DNA of 5,738 nt from an uncultured Oscillospiraceae bacterium (GTDB lineage: Bacteria; Bacillota; Clostridia; Oscillospirales; Ruminococcaceae). The stretch covers positions 1 to 5,738 of the forward strand of contig USNZ01000097.1 in the NCBI GenBank assembly GCA_900556255.1. Reading direction: 5' to 3'. The notes under the pieces are model-generated. The model was not told the origin of the DNA, made no database searches, and saw nothing but the letters and a program-made list of their open reading frames with translations. The translations under genes and the position numbers were made by a program. Shown here piece by piece: positions 5,683 through 5,738 of this stretch (positions are counted from its first letter, which is position 1; each line of letters opens with the position of its first letter).

Positions 5683-5738
5683 GCTGTGATTTCTTGCGCA
5701 GATTCTTGCAAAAATTGCCGGTGGAAATGAACCCGTAA

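Noticed and set aside
5688..5710. Imperfect direct repeat GCAAGAATC / GCAAGAAATC upstream of the -35
   Set aside because: Two short imperfect copies are too weak to call a binding site.
5552..5737. Minus-strand open frame entering from the right edge, ending in ...EQYNAKQKSTEKQVIPNV at TAA 5552-5554
   Set aside because: It is open for 61 codons and reads fairly well, and its 5-residue period mirrors the 15-bp repeats. However, it has no start in the window, runs through a good promoter and operator-like region, and is far more AT-rich than the genes. Sequence beyond 5738 would decide whether it is the tail of an upstream gene.

Overview
This 5.7 kb window has high GC in its genes and reads on the minus strand throughout. 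It carries a three-gene drug-efflux-type operon (MarR regulator, then two ABC half-transporters) followed by an independently transcribed gene for an unusual lectin-repeat protein. Strong AGGAGG-type ribosome binding sites, TTG/GTG start codons, U-tract terminators and the style of the transporter sequences point to a Gram-positive anaerobe of the Clostridia. A Ruminococcaceae/Faecalibacterium-like gut organism is my best guess, by inference only, with no database search.

Layout in transcription order (high to low coordinates). A promoter with an extended -10 (5655-5682) is followed by an AT-rich leader with three GTTCG repeats at exact 15-bp spacing, enclosed by inverted repeats (5598-5650), a likely operator. 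The marR-like gene follows. Its only canonical start in frame is GTG at 5493. However, a near-perfect Shine-Dalgarno sequence at 5564-5574 stands 9 nt before an ACG codon at 5557-5559, which would add 22 residues including a CPDC motif. Next come two ABC half-transporters, 3282-5039 and 1357-3282. The first begins 4 nt after the regulator and the second overlaps the first by one base. A clear intrinsic terminator (1307-1338) ends the operon.

The two transporter proteins are asymmetric in the way TM287/288-type heterodimeric exporters are. The first has Asp for the catalytic Glu, Gln for the switch His and Ser in Walker A. The second has intact catalytic residues but an LSQGQ signature. They should form one exporter with one degenerate and one consensus ATP site, under control of the MarR protein.

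The last gene (187-1158) has its own near-consensus promoter (TTGACG, 17 bp, TATAAT), a leader with a hairpin and a strong RBS. It encodes a ricin-type beta-trefoil lectin domain without a signal peptide, fused to ten tandem 11-residue KPVVEETVK repeats and a Lys-rich end. A 25-bp perfect palindrome covers its stop codon, and a 13-bp stem terminator closes the unit. The left 90 bases hold no gene that I can see, only a GC-rich hairpin that may be part of a dispersed intergenic repeat.
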